Shown here: one piece after another, positions 1-5,930 of the stretch
How positions within the stretch are numbered: the stretch's first letter is position 1
Layout of the letters: every line of letters starts with the position of its first letter
Source of the DNA: Pseudomonadota bacterium
GTDB lineage: Bacteria > Pseudomonadota > Gammaproteobacteria > Burkholderiales > Gallionellaceae
DNA length: 5,963 nucleotides
Direction of reading: 5' to 3'
Assembly: GCA_021783525.1 (NCBI GenBank)
Contig: JAJXTT010000128.1
Location: 1-5,963, forward strand
Translations under genes and position numbers: made by a program
Notes under the pieces: model-generated
What the model was told of the DNA's origin: nothing
Databases searched by the model: none
The model's input: only the letters and a program-made list of their open reading frames with translations

Positions 1-126
1 ATGGTATTCATCATCGCCGCCGCCGCAAACATCCTGGCTGCGCTGCTTGCGATCGGGGTGCTCAAACCCTGGCGGCGCAAGGTCATTGCAGGGTTCAATG
101 ACATCGTCCACAAGAACCAGCTCTAA
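1..126 (+). CDS. C-terminal end of a membrane carrier, probably an MFS oxalate/formate antiporter-type transporter (partial)
   Basis: Frame 1 is open from the window edge to a TAA at 124-126 and gives 41 residues. Residues 2-20 are a hydrophobic Ala/Ile/Leu segment that would form a final transmembrane helix. A short basic tail follows (LKPWRRKVIAGF and onward), as expected for a cytoplasmic C-terminus. The helix followed by LKPxRRK resembles the ends of oxalate/formate antiporter (OFA) family MFS proteins; that family call rests on a short segment and is inference. The ATG at position 1 is probably an internal Met, because a complete 41-residue protein would not explain the MFS-like ending. 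The next gene begins 20 nt downstream, so the carrier is probably the first visible member of the acid-catabolism operon and would bring in its substrate. Any other multi-helix carrier remains possible. Confidence 0.6.
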   Translation: MVFIIAAAANILAALLAIGVLKPWRRKVIAGFNDIVHKNQL

Positions 127-146
127 CCAATTTTTCGGGGAAATCA

Positions 147-926
147 ATGGCAAAGTGGATCGCGTTCACCCATCAAGGAAAGCCCGGATTCGGCCAGGTC
201 GAAGGTGACCGGGTCGCAGTTTTCGAGGGAGACATGTTTGTCGCGCCGCGCAGGACGGGCGCCGGCCTTGCGTTGGCCGATATCAGCGTCGAGCTGCCGT
301 GCAGGCCCGGCAAGCTGATCGCGTTGTGGAACAACTACCACGCGCAGGCGACCAAGCAGAACCTTGCGATCCCGGCCGAGCCGCTGTACCTGATCAAGGC
401 GCCCAACAGCTACTGCGCGCACGAGCATGTGGTGCAACCGCCGGCCAGCTACGACGGGCGGGTGGTCTATGAGGGCGAGCTGGGCATCGTGATCGGGCGG
501 AAGTGCAAGGGCCTGGATGAGGAAGAGGCGCGGCAAGCCATATTCGGTTTTACCTGCATCAACGATATCACCGCCCTGGACCTGATCAACAAGGATGCCG
601 CGTTCGCGCAGTGGACCCGGGCCAAGAGCTTCGACGGATTCGGTGTCATCGGCCCGGTCATCGCGACGGGGCTCGATTGGAGCACCTTGTATGTCAGAAC
701 CAGGGTCAACGAACGGGAACGCCAGAACTACCCTTGCAACGACATGATCTTTTCGCCGGAAAAGATCGTGCAAGCCCTCAGTCAGGACATGACCCTGGAG
801 CCGGGCGATGTGATCGCGTGCGGCACCTCGCTCGGGGTGATGCCGATGAAGCCGGGATCGGTGGTCGAGGTCTGTATCGACGGTATCGGGACGCTGCGCA
901 ACCAGTTCGGGGCGGGCCCGGTTTGA
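147..926 (+). CDS. Fumarylacetoacetate hydrolase (FAH)-family protein
   Basis: This 259-residue protein has the FAH catalytic fold. Members hydrolyse or decarboxylate 2-oxo or 2,4-dioxo acids (acylpyruvases, oxaloacetate decarboxylases, HpcE/MhpD-like enzymes) with a divalent metal. Visible landmarks are the lead-in PGKLIALWNNYHA (54-66), YLIKAPNSY (81-89), the metal-ligand segment YEGELGIVIG with E109 and E111, the third acidic ligand D140 in CINDITALDL, and the QWTRAKSFDGFGVIGP segment with Lys160. The C-terminal GTSLGVMPMKPGSVVEV loop is also present. All metal ligands are there, so it should be active. The ATG at 147 is preceded by GGGGA at 137-141 with suitable spacing. It lies 20 nt after the carrier gene and 36 nt before the reductase gene, suggesting co-transcription. 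The family is clear; the substrate is not. The long QWTRAKSFDGF-type motif is shared across several activities and does not discriminate. Confidence 0.93.
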   Translation: MAKWIAFTHQGKPGFGQVEGDRVAVFEGDMFVAPRRTGAGLALADISVELPCRPGKLIALWNNYHAQATKQNLAIPAEPLYLIKAPNSYCAHEHVVQPPASYDGRVVYEGELGIVIGRKCKGLDEEEARQAIFGFTCINDITALDLINKDAAFAQWTRAKSFDGFGVIGPVIATGLDWSTLYVRTRVNERERQNYPCNDMIFSPEKIVQALSQDMTLEPGDVIACGTSLGVMPMKPGSVVEVCIDGIGTLRNQFGAGPV

Positions 927-962
927 TGCTTTGATCAATAAACGAGACTTGAAGACACGGCC

Positions 963-1976
963 ATGAAGATTTGTATCGTAGGAGCAGGTGCCATTGGCGG
1001 CATGTTGGGAGCCAGGTTTGCGCAAGCGGGACACGAGGTCACCCTGATCCTGCGCGGGGCGAATCTGGCCGCGGTGCAGCAAAACGGGCTGAAGCTGATC
1101 GAGGAAGACGGCAGCGAGCTGCTCGTCAAGCCGATCAAGGCAACCTCGGTCATGGCGGACGCCGGCATCCAGGATGTGGTGATCCTGACGCTCAAGGCGC
1201 ACCAGGTCGCCGCCATCGCGGCGGAACTCCCCGCGCTGATGCATGCCGGGACCCGGATCGTCACGATGCAGAACGGCATTCCCTGGTGGTACTTCCACAA
1301 GCTGCCCGGCGAGCTGGGGCAGCGTTATCAGGGCACGCACGTGAAGGCCGTCGACCCGGACGGCATCATCGCGAAATACATCGACGTCGATCGCGTGATC
1401 GGCAGCGTCGTATATCCCGCGAGCGAAGTCATCAGCCCGGGCGTGATCAAGGTGATCGAAGGGAACCGATTTTCGCTCGGCGAGATAGACGGCAGCGACA
1501 CGCCGAGCATTCGCGCGATCAGCGAGGCATTCAAGGGCGCCGGGTTCAAATCGCCGATCTCGAACGACATACGCTCCGAGATCTGGCTGAAGTTATGGGG
1601 CAACCTGAGCTTCAACCCGATCAGCGCGCTGACGCATGCCACCCTGGAAGACATCTGCGTGTTTCCGGCCACGCGTGAACTGGCCGCCAACATGATGCGG
1701 GAAGCGCAGGCCATCGGCGAGAAACTGGGCGTCCAGTTCAAGGTGAGCCTGGAAAAACGCATCAATGGCGCGCAGGCGGTGGGCCAGCACAAGACCTCCA
1801 TGCTGCAGGATGTGGAGCTCGGCCGGCCGCTCGAACTCGACGCGCTGGTCGGCTCGGTCATGGAGCTGGGCCGGATCACCGAAACCCCGACCCCGAACAT
1901 CGATGCCGTCTATGCGCTGGTGTCGCTGCTGGCAAACAAATTGCAGCAGCACAAAGGCACCTTGCGCATCTCCTGA
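963..1976 (+). CDS. Ketopantoate reductase (PanE/ApbA)-family NADPH-dependent 2-oxo-acid reductase
   Basis: This is a 337-residue cytosolic oxidoreductase of the 2-dehydropantoate 2-reductase fold. The N-terminal Rossmann domain starts at once with the dinucleotide motif GAGAIGGMLGARFA (7-20). LTLKAHQ (75-81) and the QNG motif (103-105) line the cofactor and substrate cleft. The C-terminal helical domain carries EIWLKLWGNLSFNPISAL (206-223), where Lys210 aligns with the catalytic Lys and Asn214/Asn218 with the substrate-binding Asn residues of E. coli PanE. HKTSMLQD (276-283) and ELD (291-293) complete the site. At 337 residues it exceeds classical PanE (about 300) and has an NGIPWWYFHKLPG insertion after the QNG motif, typical of a PanE-like subgroup often found in catabolic clusters. 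The true pantoate-pathway role is therefore doubtful and no pan gene is nearby. The Shine-Dalgarno is weak (GAAGA at 951-955). I infer reduction of a 2-oxo acid made or used in the same pathway. Confidence 0.9.
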   Translation: MKICIVGAGAIGGMLGARFAQAGHEVTLILRGANLAAVQQNGLKLIEEDGSELLVKPIKATSVMADAGIQDVVILTLKAHQVAAIAAELPALMHAGTRIVTMQNGIPWWYFHKLPGELGQRYQGTHVKAVDPDGIIAKYIDVDRVIGSVVYPASEVISPGVIKVIEGNRFSLGEIDGSDTPSIRAISEAFKGAGFKSPISNDIRSEIWLKLWGNLSFNPISALTHATLEDICVFPATRELAANMMREAQAIGEKLGVQFKVSLEKRINGAQAVGQHKTSMLQDVELGRPLELDALVGSVMELGRITETPTPNIDAVYALVSLLANKLQQHKGTLRIS

Positions 1977-2009
1977 ACCCACGACCTTTTCAACCCGGAC
2001 TGACCAGCC

Positions 2010-3548
2010 ATGAAAAAATTCACCACTCTCCCCGAAATGATCGCGATCCATGCAAAGGACACACCTTCCGCGATCGCGATCACGGCGCCTTCGGCGCAGC
2101 CCCTGACCTACCAGGCTTTGAACGCGCTCGTGGAGGATACCGTGCAGACGCTCAACCGGCTGGGCGTGGGCAGGGGAGACCGGGTGGGTATCGTGATGCC
2201 CAATTGCCCCGAAATGGCGACGGCATTTGTCGCGGTCGCGAGCGGCTGCACGGCGGCCCCCCTGAACATGGCCTACCGGGCGGACGAGTTCGAGTTCTAT
2301 CTCGGCGATCTGAAAGCCAAGGCGCTGGTGGTCGCGAACGGGAGCGAGACCCCGGCCCGCGCCGTCGCGGCGAAACTGGGCATCGCGATCCTCGAATTGA
2401 CCCCGGCTCCCGAAAACGGCGCGGGCAGTTTCAGCATTTCCGGTGCGGGCACTGCGGGTGTGTCGGGTGCGCATGCCGGGCTTGCGCAGACCGACGATAT
2501 CGCATTGATCCTGCATACTTCCGGCACGACTTCGCGGCCGAAGATCGTCCCGCTCACCCACAGGAACGTGTGCGCCTCCGCGCGCAACATCAGCACGACG
2601 CTCGCTCTCCGGCAGGAGGACCGCGAGCTGCATGTGATGCCGCTGTTCCATATCCACGGGCTGATCGCGGGGGTGCTCGCGCCGATGGCCGTCGGCAGCC
2701 AGATATTCTGCACGCCGGGATTCAACGCGCTGAAATTCTATGCATGGATGAAAGAATGCAGGCCGACCTGGTACACCGCCGTGCCGACCATGCACCAGAC
2801 CATCCTGTCCCGTGCCGCCGGCAATATGGATGTCATTGCGGCCAACCCGTTGCGGTTCATCCGCTCTTCGTCTTCCTCCATGCCGACGCAGGTCATCGCC
2901 GAACTGGAAAAGACTTTCAACGCCCCGTTGATCGAATCGTACGGAATGACGGAAGCCGCCCACCAGATGGCGAGCAATCCTTTGCCGCCCGCCAGGCGGG
3001 TTCCCGGCTCGGTCGGCATCGCGGCCGGCCCCGAGATCGCCATCATGGACAACGAAGGCAAGTTGCTCAAATCCGGCGCGATCGGGGAGGTCGTGATTCG
3101 CGGGGAGAACGTGACGCTGGGTTACGAGAATAACCCCAAGGCGAACGCGGAAGCCTTTGTCAACGGCTGGTTCCGCACCGGCGACCAGGGCTCGCTTTCG
3201 GAAGACGGGTATTTGACCCTGACCGGTCGTTTGAAGGAGATCATCAACCGGGGCGGGGAGAAAATATCCCCGCTGGAAGTCGACGAAGTCCTGATGCATC
3301 ACCCTGCTGTCATGCAGGTTGTCACATTTGCCATGCCGCATGAAAAGTTGGGAGAAGACGTGGCTGCGGCGGTGGTGTTGCGGGAGGGCTTCAGCCTGGA
3401 CGAACAGGCGTTGCGCGAATTCGCGGCGACCAGGCTGGCGGCGTTCAAAGTGCCCAGAAAGATCCTGTTCATGGCCGAGATTCCGAAGGGCGCCACGGGC
3501 AAATTGCAGCGCATCGGCCTTGCGGCCAAACTGGGATTGAATGCATAG
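2010..3548 (+). CDS. AMP-forming acyl-CoA ligase, oxalyl-CoA synthetase (AAE3/Pcs60)-like
   Basis: This is a full-length (512 residues) adenylate-forming ANL-superfamily ligase, which activates a carboxylic acid with ATP and transfers it to CoA. Landmarks in order: APLNMAYRADEFEFYL (83-98), the ATP-binding loop HTSGTTSRPK (169-178), PLFHIHGLIAG (211-221), TWYTAVPTMHQ (253-263), RFIRSSSSSM (282-291), YGMTEAAHQMASNPLP (311-326), the WFRTGD motif (387-392), the hinge GRLKEIINRGGEKISP (406-421), and catalytic Lys498 in PKGATGKLQR. The HTSGTTSRPK, TWYTAVPT, RFIRS.S.S, MTEA.H.M.SNPLP and KEIINRGGEKISP stretches match what I recall of oxalate-CoA ligases (Arabidopsis AAE3, yeast Pcs60), which points to a small dicarboxylate. 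That is family resemblance, not proof. The residue after RPK is Ile179, where most ANL enzymes have Gly. Residues 131-160 form a Gly/Ala/Ser-rich low-complexity linker. The start ATG lies 33 nt after the reductase stop and has only a poor Shine-Dalgarno. Other short-chain acids remain possible. Confidence 0.92.
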   Translation: MKKFTTLPEMIAIHAKDTPSAIAITAPSAQPLTYQALNALVEDTVQTLNRLGVGRGDRVGIVMPNCPEMATAFVAVASGCTAAPLNMAYRADEFEFYLGDLKAKALVVANGSETPARAVAAKLGIAILELTPAPENGAGSFSISGAGTAGVSGAHAGLAQTDDIALILHTSGTTSRPKIVPLTHRNVCASARNISTTLALRQEDRELHVMPLFHIHGLIAGVLAPMAVGSQIFCTPGFNALKFYAWMKECRPTWYTAVPTMHQTILSRAAGNMDVIAANPLRFIRSSSSSMPTQVIAELEKTFNAPLIESYGMTEAAHQMASNPLPPARRVPGSVGIAAGPEIAIMDNEGKLLKSGAIGEVVIRGENVTLGYENNPKANAEAFVNGWFRTGDQGSLSEDGYLTLTGRLKEIINRGGEKISPLEVDEVLMHHPAVMQVVTFAMPHEKLGEDVAAAVVLREGFSLDEQALREFAATRLAAFKVPRKILFMAEIPKGATGKLQRIGLAAKLGLNA

Positions 3549-3593
3549 TTTCCATGTAATATTCAGTCATTCTTTTTGCCTCGTTTCGCCTTG

Positions 3594-3610
3594 TGTCAGT
3601 TCCCTGTCAG
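3594..3610 (+). repeat. TGTCAG direct repeat with 11-bp period, candidate activator site
   Basis: TGTCAG occurs at 3594-3599 and again at 3605-3610, so the two copies sit one helical turn apart on the same DNA face. The repeat ends 10 bp before the GATAAT box and overlaps where a -35 element would lie. A GTTCGAAC palindrome (3611-3618) abuts it. Position and spacing fit a regulator-binding site that replaces a missing -35 box, but six-base repeats can arise by chance. Confidence 0.3.
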
Positions 3611-3620
3611 GTTCGAACGC

Positions 3621-3626
3621 GATAAT
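3621..3626 (+). promoter_or_regulatory. Candidate sigma-70 -10 box (GATAAT)
   Basis: GATAAT matches the TATAAT consensus at five of six positions and lies in the AT-richer intergenic region about 130 nt before the binding-protein start. No good -35 hexamer is visible 16-18 bp upstream: the sequence there is around AGTTCC. The promoter would therefore be weak or activator-dependent. TGTAAT at 3555-3560 is an alternative -10 box, also without a good partner. Confidence 0.3.
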
Positions 3627-3651
3627 TCCGCATAGTGGCGGATATTTCGCC
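3627..3651 (+). repeat. Two overlapping inverted repeats, possible operator or leader hairpin
   Basis: TCCGC (3627-3631) and GCGGA (3638-3642) form one 5-bp inverted repeat with a 6-nt spacer. GGCGGA (3637-3642) and TTCGCC (3646-3651) form a second with a 3-nt loop and one G-U pair. They share GCGGA, so they cannot form together in RNA. They lie directly downstream of the -10-like box, near the expected transcription start, which suits an operator. No T-run follows at once, so a terminator is less likely. Confidence 0.3.
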
Positions 3652-3742
3652 TAAGTAAATTTCAGGCAGTCATTGTGATAAGTTGGTTCAGTGGTGTGCA
3701 GGTGCTTTTGTTGTTGAGTGCTTTTTTGATTGACCATTACCC

Positions 3743-3749
3743 GGGAGAG
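3743..3749 (+). promoter_or_regulatory. Ribosome binding site that fixes the binding-protein start
   Basis: GGGAGAG lies four to six bases ahead of the ATG at 3754. This selects that ATG over the in-frame TTG at 3730, which would add eight charged or polar residues before the signal peptide and has no purine-rich site upstream, only a T-run. Confidence 0.75.
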
Positions 3750-3753
3750 AAAT

Positions 3754-4971
3754 ATGAACATCAAATTGAAATCCATAGTCGCCGCGATTGCATTCGCGGC
3801 GTCGTGTTCCGCCTTCGCCGCAGATACGATCAAGATCGGCGTTTCGGGTCCGTACACCGGTGGCTCCAGCCCCATGGGCGTTTCCATGCGCGACGGCGTC
3901 AGGCTGGCGACTGCCGAGATCAACGCCAAGGGCGGTGTTCTCGGACGCAAGATCGAGCTGGTGGAGCGCGATGACCAGGCCGAGAACGGACGCGGCGTGC
4001 AGGTTGCGCAGGAACTGATCAACAAGGAGGGTGTGGTCGCAACCGTGGGCTACATCAATACCGGAGTTTCGCTGGCGTCGCAGCGCTTCTACCAGGAAGC
4101 CAGGATCCCGGTGATCAACAACGTTGCCACCGGCTCGCTGGTGACCAAGCAGTTCCTGCCCCCGGAATTCGCGGACAACTACATCTTCCGCAATGCCGCC
4201 AACGACTCCATCCAGTCTGCGATGATCGTCAAGCAGGCTATTGACGTGAACAAATACACCAAGGTGGCGATCCTGGCCGACTCCACCAACTACGGCCAGC
4301 TTGGACGCGCCGACCTGGAGAAGGCACTGGCGGCCAAGAACATCACCCCGGTCGCGGTGGAGAAGTTCAATATCAAGGATGTGGACATGACCGCACAGCT
4401 GCTCAAGGCCAAGGAAGCCGGCGCACAGGCGATCCTGACTTATGCCATCGGTCCCGAGCTGGCGCAGATTGCGAACGGCATGGAAAAGCTGGGCTGGAAA
4501 GTCCCGATGATCGGAAGCTGGACGCTGTCCATGGGCAACTTCATCGACAACGCCGGCAAGAACGGCGAAGGCGCCCATATGCCGCAGACTTTCATCCAGG
4601 AGCCGAACACGCCGAAGCGCAAAGCCTTCATCGATGCATACCTGAAGGCTTACAACCCGGCGAATGGCCGTATTCCTTCGCCCGTTTCCGCAGCCCAGGG
4701 TTACGACTCCATGTACATCCTGGCCGCCGCCATCAAGCAGGCGGGAAGCACGGATGGCGTGAAGATCCGTCAGGCGCTGGAGAATCTGCAGGACAAGGTT
4801 GAGGGTGTGGTCACCACGTACGACCATCCGTTCACGCATGACGATCACGAAGCGATCACCATGAACATGGTGGTGATGGGCAAGGTCCAGGACGGTCATG
4901 TGGTGTACGCCAATGCCGCCGACAAGGCCAACGCGGTGCGTGAAAAAGAGATGGGCAAGGCCAAGAAATAA
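3754..4971 (+). CDS. Branched-chain-amino-acid-type (HAAT/Liv) ABC transporter substrate-binding protein
   Basis: This 405-residue periplasmic protein delivers a ligand to the permeases encoded downstream. It has a classical Sec signal peptide: basic MNIKLK, a hydrophobic Ala/Ile core, and a cleavage site SAFA|AD after residue 22. The mature protein opens with TIKIGVSGPYTGG, the first beta strand and ligand loop of the type I periplasmic binding fold. INAKGGVLGRKIELV then follows, the hallmark of the LivJ/LivK (Peripla_BP_6) group. VGYINTGVSLAS and IPVINNVATGS continue the first lobe, and AAQGYDSMYILAAAIKQAG lies near the C-terminus. Its length is slightly above E. coli LivJ, as is usual for the group. 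The ligand cannot be assigned: close relatives bind amino acids, amides, urea, aromatic acids or dicarboxylates. Genomic position beside an acid-catabolism operon makes a carboxylic acid a reasonable guess. It is followed after 85 nt by a LivH-type permease gene. Confidence 0.93.
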   Translation: MNIKLKSIVAAIAFAASCSAFAADTIKIGVSGPYTGGSSPMGVSMRDGVRLATAEINAKGGVLGRKIELVERDDQAENGRGVQVAQELINKEGVVATVGYINTGVSLASQRFYQEARIPVINNVATGSLVTKQFLPPEFADNYIFRNAANDSIQSAMIVKQAIDVNKYTKVAILADSTNYGQLGRADLEKALAAKNITPVAVEKFNIKDVDMTAQLLKAKEAGAQAILTYAIGPELAQIANGMEKLGWKVPMIGSWTLSMGNFIDNAGKNGEGAHMPQTFIQEPNTPKRKAFIDAYLKAYNPANGRIPSPVSAAQGYDSMYILAAAIKQAGSTDGVKIRQALENLQDKVEGVVTTYDHPFTHDDHEAITMNMVVMGKVQDGHVVYANAADKANAVREKEMGKAKK

Positions 4972-5000
4972 TCGGCCCGGACCGCAATGTTTTGGTAGTC

Positions 5001-5035
5001 GTGATTTGGGCCGGGCAGTCGCCGGCCCAAATCGC
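5001..5035 (+). other. Strong intercistronic stem-loop between binding-protein and permease genes
   Basis: GATTTGGGCCGG (5003-5014) is perfectly complementary to CCGGCCCAAATC (5022-5033), giving a 12-bp stem with a 7-nt loop. A G-U and a G-C pair (5001-5002 with 5034-5035) extend it to 14. No T-tract follows; the sequence goes on to GCAAACAGAAGGAG, so it is not a standard Rho-independent terminator. A stem-loop here matches known cases such as malE-malF, where structure downstream of the binding-protein gene shields its mRNA from 3' exonucleases and raises binding protein over permease. It ends six bases before the permease Shine-Dalgarno and leaves it exposed. Confidence 0.8.
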
Positions 5036-5041
5036 AAACAG

Positions 5042-5047
5042 AAGGAG
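5042..5047 (+). promoter_or_regulatory. Ribosome binding site for the LivH-type permease gene
   Basis: AAGGAG is a near-perfect Shine-Dalgarno sequence nine bases ahead of the ATG at 5057. An out-of-frame ATG at 5050 lies only two bases from it, too close for efficient initiation. This supports 5057 as the true start. Confidence 0.75.
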
Positions 5048-5056
5048 TAATGCATT

Positions 5057-5929
5057 ATGGAAATCCTCGCGCAACTCATAGTCAGCGGCATCGCGCTCGG
5101 GATGATCTACGCTTTGATAGCATTCGGTTATCAGCTGACTTTCGCAACATCGGGTACGTTGAATTTCGGCCAGGGCGAAGCGCTGATGCTGGGCGCACTG
5201 GTCGGCCTCACATTGGTCGGGCACATGAGCTACTGGCTGATGATCCCCCTGGTGCTGGTGTTCGGGGCACTGCAGGGCATCTTTGTGGAACGCGTGGGCG
5301 TGCAGCCCGCGATCAAGACGAAATCCGAATTCGGATGGATCATGACCACGATCTCGCTGGCGATCATATTCAAGAACGTCGCCGAGAACGTCTGGGGTCA
5401 TGACGACATCACCTTCCCCTCGCCGCTGCCGACGTCGCCGCTGCAATTCATGGGTATCCGCGTGCTGCCGATGGAGATCCTGGTGGTCGTGGGCGCGCTG
5501 GCGATCATGCTGGCCGTGGAGTTCTTCAACCGCAAATCCATCTACGGAAAAGCCGTCGTGGCGACCTCCAACGACCGCGATGCGGCCGGCCTGATGGGCA
5601 TCAATACCAGCATGGTGATCACTTTTTCCTACGCGCTGAGTTCGATGACGGCTGCCTTCGCCGGCGTGCTGGTCGCTCCCCTGACGCTCACCGGTTCCAC
5701 CATGGGCGCGGTGCTCGGCCTCAAGGCGTTTGCGGTCGCCATCATCGGCGGCCTGAACAGCGGTATGGGCGTGATCGTTGGCGGCCTGATCCTGGGCATC
5801 GCGGAGACCACGACCGGTTACTACATCTCGACCGGCTACAAGGATGTGCCGGGGTTGTTGCTGCTGCTGCTGGTACTGGCGATCAAGCCGGCCGGCATGT
5901 TCGGCAAGTCTGTCATCAAAAAGGTATAG
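5057..5929 (+). CDS. LivH-type inner-membrane permease of a branched-chain-amino-acid-type ABC transporter
   Basis: This 290-residue integral membrane protein has the usual LivH length. It forms half of the translocation channel of a HAAT importer, pairing with a LivM-type permease. Hydrophobic segments lie at roughly 7-29, 40-55, 60-78, 94-108, 137-155, 186-206, 216-250 (probably two helices) and 264-278. The first helix pair has the family pattern GIALGMIYALIAFGYQLTFA then SGTLNFGQGE, a variant of the common NFAHGE motif. The cytoplasmic loop YGKAVVATSNDRDAAGLMGI (163-182) corresponds to the coupling loop that contacts the ATPase. GLKAFAVAIIGGLNSGMGVI (221-240) is the other family signature. 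It lies 85 nt after the binding-protein gene, past a strong hairpin, and its stop is one base from the next start codon, so the permeases are probably translationally coupled. Family call is firm; substrate is unknown. Confidence 0.94.
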   Translation: MEILAQLIVSGIALGMIYALIAFGYQLTFATSGTLNFGQGEALMLGALVGLTLVGHMSYWLMIPLVLVFGALQGIFVERVGVQPAIKTKSEFGWIMTTISLAIIFKNVAENVWGHDDITFPSPLPTSPLQFMGIRVLPMEILVVVGALAIMLAVEFFNRKSIYGKAVVATSNDRDAAGLMGINTSMVITFSYALSSMTAAFAGVLVAPLTLTGSTMGAVLGLKAFAVAIIGGLNSGMGVIVGGLILGIAETTTGYYISTGYKDVPGLLLLLLVLAIKPAGMFGKSVIKKV

Positions 5930-5930
5930 C

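Larger units (their letters stand above)
3549..3753 (+). promoter_or_regulatory. Intergenic control region ahead of the ABC transporter genes
   Basis: This 205-nt stretch has no convincing gene and is visibly richer in A/T than its flanks. It contains T-runs at 3571-3577 and 3722-3727. It is the only gap in the window large enough for a promoter, so it probably separates the acid-catabolism operon from the transporter operon. No clear intrinsic terminator follows the ligase gene: the T-rich stretch after it lacks a GC-rich stem, so read-through is possible. Candidate elements, listed separately, are a -10-like box, a TGTCAG repeat and overlapping inverted repeats. GTGCTTTT also recurs at 3702-3709 and 3718-3725 in the presumed leader. 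Confidence 0.6.

Noticed and set aside
1..126. Complete 41-residue small membrane protein starting at the first ATG
   Set aside because: The ATG coincides with the window edge and the peptide looks like the last helix and basic tail of a larger carrier, so a truncated gene is the better reading.
144..1340. Long minus-strand open frame (398 codons) opposite the FAH and reductase genes
   Set aside because: It shows the composition of a shadow frame, with no motif and no plausible ribosome binding context, and it spans two well-supported genes.
2069..2078. Palindrome CGCGATCGCG inside the ligase gene
   Set aside because: It falls in Ser-Ala-Ile-Ala codons and is easily produced by biased GC-rich codon choice. 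It is a single copy with no nearby partner, so no regulatory role can be supported.
1593..3341. Very long open frame (582 codons) on the minus strand opposite the reductase and ligase genes
   Set aside because: Its translation is rich in Arg, His, Gln, Asp and Gly with no recognisable domain, as expected for the antisense shadow of high-GC coding DNA. Both plus-strand genes in this span have complete family motifs.
3571..3577. T-run after the ligase gene as an intrinsic terminator
   Set aside because: No GC-rich inverted repeat precedes the run, so it lacks the stem a Rho-independent terminator needs.
3564..3674. CAGTCATT repeated at 3564-3571 and 3667-3674
   Set aside because: Eight-base repeats about 100 bp apart are weak evidence. 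They do not flank an insertion or recognisable element and may be chance.
3730..3753. In-frame upstream TTG start that would lengthen the binding protein by eight residues
   Set aside because: It has no Shine-Dalgarno and would put charged residues ahead of a signal peptide that is already complete from the ATG at 3754, which has GGGAGAG at good spacing.
3688..5091. Long minus-strand open frame (467 codons) opposite the binding-protein gene
   Set aside because: It has no domain, is His/Arg/Asp-rich, and crosses the intergenic region and hairpin. The plus-strand gene has a signal peptide and a clear family signature.
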